The position numbers and the translations under genes are program-made. From positions 1-30,733 of the IMG/VR virus record IMGVR_UViG_3300027141_000011: DNA of 30,733 nt. One strand, given 5' to 3'. Under the pieces are notes generated by a model. It did not search any database and had not been told where the DNA came from. It was given only the letters and a program-made list of their open reading frames with translations. The number at the start of each line of letters is the position of its first letter. The stretch's first letter is position 1. This DNA is from a virus. Below are positions 29,232-30,733 of this stretch, in pieces.

Positions 29232-29354
29232 TTAAAGGACTACATAGGGAATAGGTTTAGAGCAGGTATCGCACTCTCCGCTACAGCAGGTGCAGTAACT
29301 ATCATAGACATGGGAGTTACTTTCGGGTAACTCCCAACAACACACTCTCTCCAT
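29232..29354 (-). CDS. 40-residue cysteine-rich peptide
   Basis: Seven cysteines: CCW near the start and a CTCCSGECDTC cluster in the middle, then a short hydrophobic end (PIPYVVL). The density suggests metal binding (metallothionein-like) or disulfides. It lies next to the Gly/Cys-rich peptide gene. No close ribosome site is seen, so translation may be coupled to the upstream gene, whose stop lies one base before its ATG. Confidence 0.52.
   Translation of the reverse strand: MERVCCWELPESNSHVYDSYCTCCSGECDTCSKPIPYVVL
29311..29336. repeat. 10-bp perfect hairpin inside the Cys-rich peptide gene
   Basis: TGGGAGTTAC (29311-29320) and GTAACTCCCA (29327-29336) are perfect inverted repeats with a 6-nt loop, in the 5' part of the minus-strand peptide gene. 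No T-run follows on either strand. Could affect translation or be a protein site. Confidence 0.5.
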
Positions 29355-29355
29355 A

Positions 29356-29532
29356 TTATTTTTTACCTTCCGCGTCGGTGTTAGCGTCGTCGTATCCTGC
29401 CATATAAATAGCGGATAACCTCTCCACCAGCATATTAGTTGCGTTATCTATATTAGGCATTGAAGCCTCAAAATACATAATTTGGTCGGCTTGTTCTTTA
29501 ATATCCTCTAGTGCATCAGCGCTTATCATCAT
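29356..29532 (-). CDS. small helical protein, unknown
   Basis: 58 residues, acidic and helical (ALEDIKEQADQIMYFE, ATNMLVERLSAIYMAG), probably a short coiled coil. The ATG at 29532 has GGAGAGG nine bases upstream; a second ATG follows directly. Overlaps the end of the upstream gene. No family recognised. Confidence 0.55.
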   Translation of the reverse strand: MMISADALEDIKEQADQIMYFEASMPNIDNATNMLVERLSAIYMAGYDDANTDAEGKK

Positions 29533-29944
29533 CTATCACCGCCTCTCCTTCCTGTATCTTTCCGTCGGCTAGGGTTAGTGTATCTCCGTAACCTTTCCAC
29601 ACGATATTGCCTTCGGGGTCGCTAATAGTAATAAGGTTATCGGGGTCTTTAACCCATTGTTGTAGGGCATGGGCGTTGATAATAGTTTCAACGCTAGCAA
29701 CACTCTCTCCCTTATATTTATTTCCATTAAGGTCTATCTCTGCATACCACTCGCCCTCGTTAGCCTTGTTAATAGCATTAACGCATGGGTCAAGCATACT
29801 TAGTGGGATAGTCTTATCGAACTTGTTTTGCAGGTGATACGCGACTTCGGCGTGTAGCGGTGATAACTCCTCTACCGCGTCGTCGTCATGCTCGATGACT
29901 TCTGCGTCGATAATCTCGTTCCCGTTAGCGTCGTAATCCGTCAT
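29516..29944 (-). CDS. acidic unknown protein
   Basis: 142 residues with very acidic ends (EVIEHDDDAVEE and AVIDDDKR) and a central domain containing EGEWYAEIDLNGNKYKG and a VETIINAHALQQW helix. AGAGAGA lies about seven bases before the ATG. The centre faintly recalls the plus-strand protein at 21999 (NDWYATADL). Largest unassigned gene of the minus-strand array. No family recognised. Confidence 0.6.
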   Translation of the reverse strand: MTDYDANGNEIIDAEVIEHDDDAVEELSPLHAEVAYHLQNKFDKTIPLSMLDPCVNAINKANEGEWYAEIDLNGNKYKGESVASVETIINAHALQQWVKDPDNLITISDPEGNIVWKGYGDTLTLADGKIQEGEAVIDDDKR

Positions 29945-29974
29945 TAGTTTTCTCTCTAATAGTTGTTGTATATA

Positions 29975-30130
29975 TTAAACTAACGCTTTGACGCGATAGT
30001 CTGCCTTGTGCTTCAGATTTCCGTATTCTTCTCCGACCCACTCGTCGGCTAGGGCTATCGCTTGGTCTGCGTTTTCCGCTTCCCATGTTGTCGCCATATT
30101 AACTATCACTTGCACTTCGTATCTAGGCAT
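29975..30130 (-). CDS. 51-residue protein, unknown
   Basis: MPRYEVQVIVNM begins a strand followed by a helix (ENADQAIALADEWVGEEYG) and a basic end. This beta-alpha-beta-like layout occurs in many short phage proteins that bind themselves or DNA. AGAGGA precedes the ATG. Overlaps the end of the upstream gene. Confidence 0.55.
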   Translation of the reverse strand: MPRYEVQVIVNMATTWEAENADQAIALADEWVGEEYGNLKHKADYRVKALV

Positions 30131-30290
30131 ATTCCTCTACCTCTCGCTCTATGTAGCCTTCTACAATTAAACTATCTAGTAAGTCTGATATATCGCCTAA
30201 CCGACCTCTTAACTTCGGTTCGGTTACTGCGTATCGTGCTTCCTCTATAGCATTTACCATAGAGTATAGGTTTTCCTTTGTATAGTCCAT
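30123..30290 (-). CDS. 55-residue helical acidic protein, unknown
   Basis: Helical throughout (NLYSMVNAIEEARYAV, LGDISDLLDSLIV) with an acidic end. GAGGAG lies ten bases before the ATG at 30290. Its stop overlaps the next gene start. No family recognised. Confidence 0.55.
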   Translation of the reverse strand: MDYTKENLYSMVNAIEEARYAVTEPKLRGRLGDISDLLDSLIVEGYIEREVEEYA

Positions 30291-30296
30291 TTATTT

Positions 30297-30548
30297 TTAC
30301 TCCTCTATCTCATCTAATCGGGTAATCATAGGCGCTTGCAGATTTAAGTCTGCGATAACCTTAGTAAGACTATCAACCCACTCGTCAATATCTTGTCGTT
30401 CATCATGGTAATCAAGGTTATCTAGTCGGGTATCTTTGCTACCGCGTAGGTAGTTTAGGTCAAGGCTTGCACCTAACGCCGTATCTATAAGGATAATAGC
30501 CGAACTATCGCCCTCTAGGTATTTCTTGCATACTTCGTCGTATATCAT
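30297..30548 (-). CDS. 83-residue acidic protein, unknown
   Basis: Begins MIYDEVCKKYLEGD, with an Asp-rich central region (TRLDNLDYHDERQDIDEW) and a short helix at the end. AGGGG precedes the ATG. Lies six bases upstream of the next gene. No family recognised. Confidence 0.58.
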   Translation of the reverse strand: MIYDEVCKKYLEGDSSAIILIDTALGASLDLNYLRGSKDTRLDNLDYHDERQDIDEWVDSLTKVIADLNLQAPMITRLDEIEE

Positions 30549-30556
30549 TTTATCCC

Positions 30557-30733
30557 CTATCTGATTTTAGTATTGTCCTCTAGGTAGAACGCATAGTCAA
30601 TAGCACTAAGCGCTAGGTTATTTAGATTTTCCGCTTGCGGGTGGTTGGTATCTTGCACTATGTCTAGTATCTTGTTAAGCGTTACTTTAAGCATTTCCTT
30701 GTAATCTATATTTATATTGTCTGTGTCTTGTGC
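30557..30733 (-). CDS. small acidic protein, 5' end outside the window
   Basis: The frame is open from the window edge to TAG at 30557-30559 and gives 58 residues, helical, ending AFYLEDNTKIR. An internal ATG exists but the frame continues beyond the edge, so the true start may lie outside. It continues the pattern of tiny closely spaced minus-strand genes. Confidence 0.5.
   Translation of the reverse strand, partial: AQDTDNINIDYKEMLKVTLNKILDIVQDTNHPQAENLNNLALSAIDYAFYLEDNTKIR

Overview
The window is part of a double-stranded DNA bacteriophage genome, very probably an actinobacteriophage. The phage call rests on tightly packed, often overlapping genes (many ATGA or GTGA junctions), a self-contained replication and recombination set, a three-tRNA cluster and many tiny orphan genes. 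An actinobacterial host is suggested by a WhiB-family gene (a family confined to Actinobacteria and their phages), an MSMEG_6728-like gene and several apparently leaderless genes. The moderately AT-leaning composition, the pyrimidine-dimer glycosylase-like gene and the B12-dependent ribonucleotide reductase would fit a low-GC freshwater actinobacterium, but that host is inference. No capsid, tail, terminase, lysis or integrase gene is recognisable here.

Layout. (1) 1-6000, plus strand: helicase loader, SWIM protein, DnaB-like helicase, CHC2/TOPRIM primase, dNMP kinase, a small membrane protein and a SNF2-like helicase, all overlapping or abutting. (2) 6000-6225: tRNA-Asn(GTT), tRNA-Gly(GCC), tRNA-Gln(CTG). 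(3) 6230-8180: ribbon-helix-helix protein behind a palindrome, a small basic protein, a coiled-coil protein, a MerR-like protein and an unknown that may bind DNA. (4) 8190-14661: family A DNA polymerase behind a strong hairpin, RecA, a PD-(D/E)XK Holliday-junction resolvase-like protein, a WhiB-like protein, a Cas4/RecB-like nuclease and a RuvC-like resolvase. (5) 14661-16977: HslV/proteasome-like peptidase, FmdB-type zinc ribbon, several small genes, SpoVS and a basic protein, closed by a terminator. (6) 16980-17755: an IbpA-like Hsp20 with its own promoter region, followed by a promoter-terminator arrangement. (7) 17830-22571: metallophosphoesterase and a run of small unknown or zinc-binding proteins. 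(8) 22579-27746: nucleotidyltransferase-fold protein, HAD-like protein, zinc ribbon, a 488-residue unknown and a class II (adenosylcobalamin) ribonucleotide reductase, closed by a strong terminator. (9) 27832-30733, minus strand: at least fourteen mini-genes, several cysteine-rich, converging on that terminator.

Together the plus-strand genes form an early/middle module. RNR and dNMP kinase would supply dNTPs. The loader, DnaB helicase, primase and PolA would replicate DNA. RecA, Cas4-like nuclease, SNF2 helicase and two resolvase families would handle recombination. The HslV-like peptidase and Hsp20 would act on protein turnover and folding, and WhiB, SpoVS, RHH and MerR-like proteins could regulate host or phage genes.

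The best new signal is regulatory. Six genes lacking a Shine-Dalgarno sequence start exactly 6 nt after a TANNNT -10 box (before 6267, 12760, 19184, 21445, 22579 and 23524). In two of them the TGA stop codon of the preceding gene doubles as the TGn of an extended -10.
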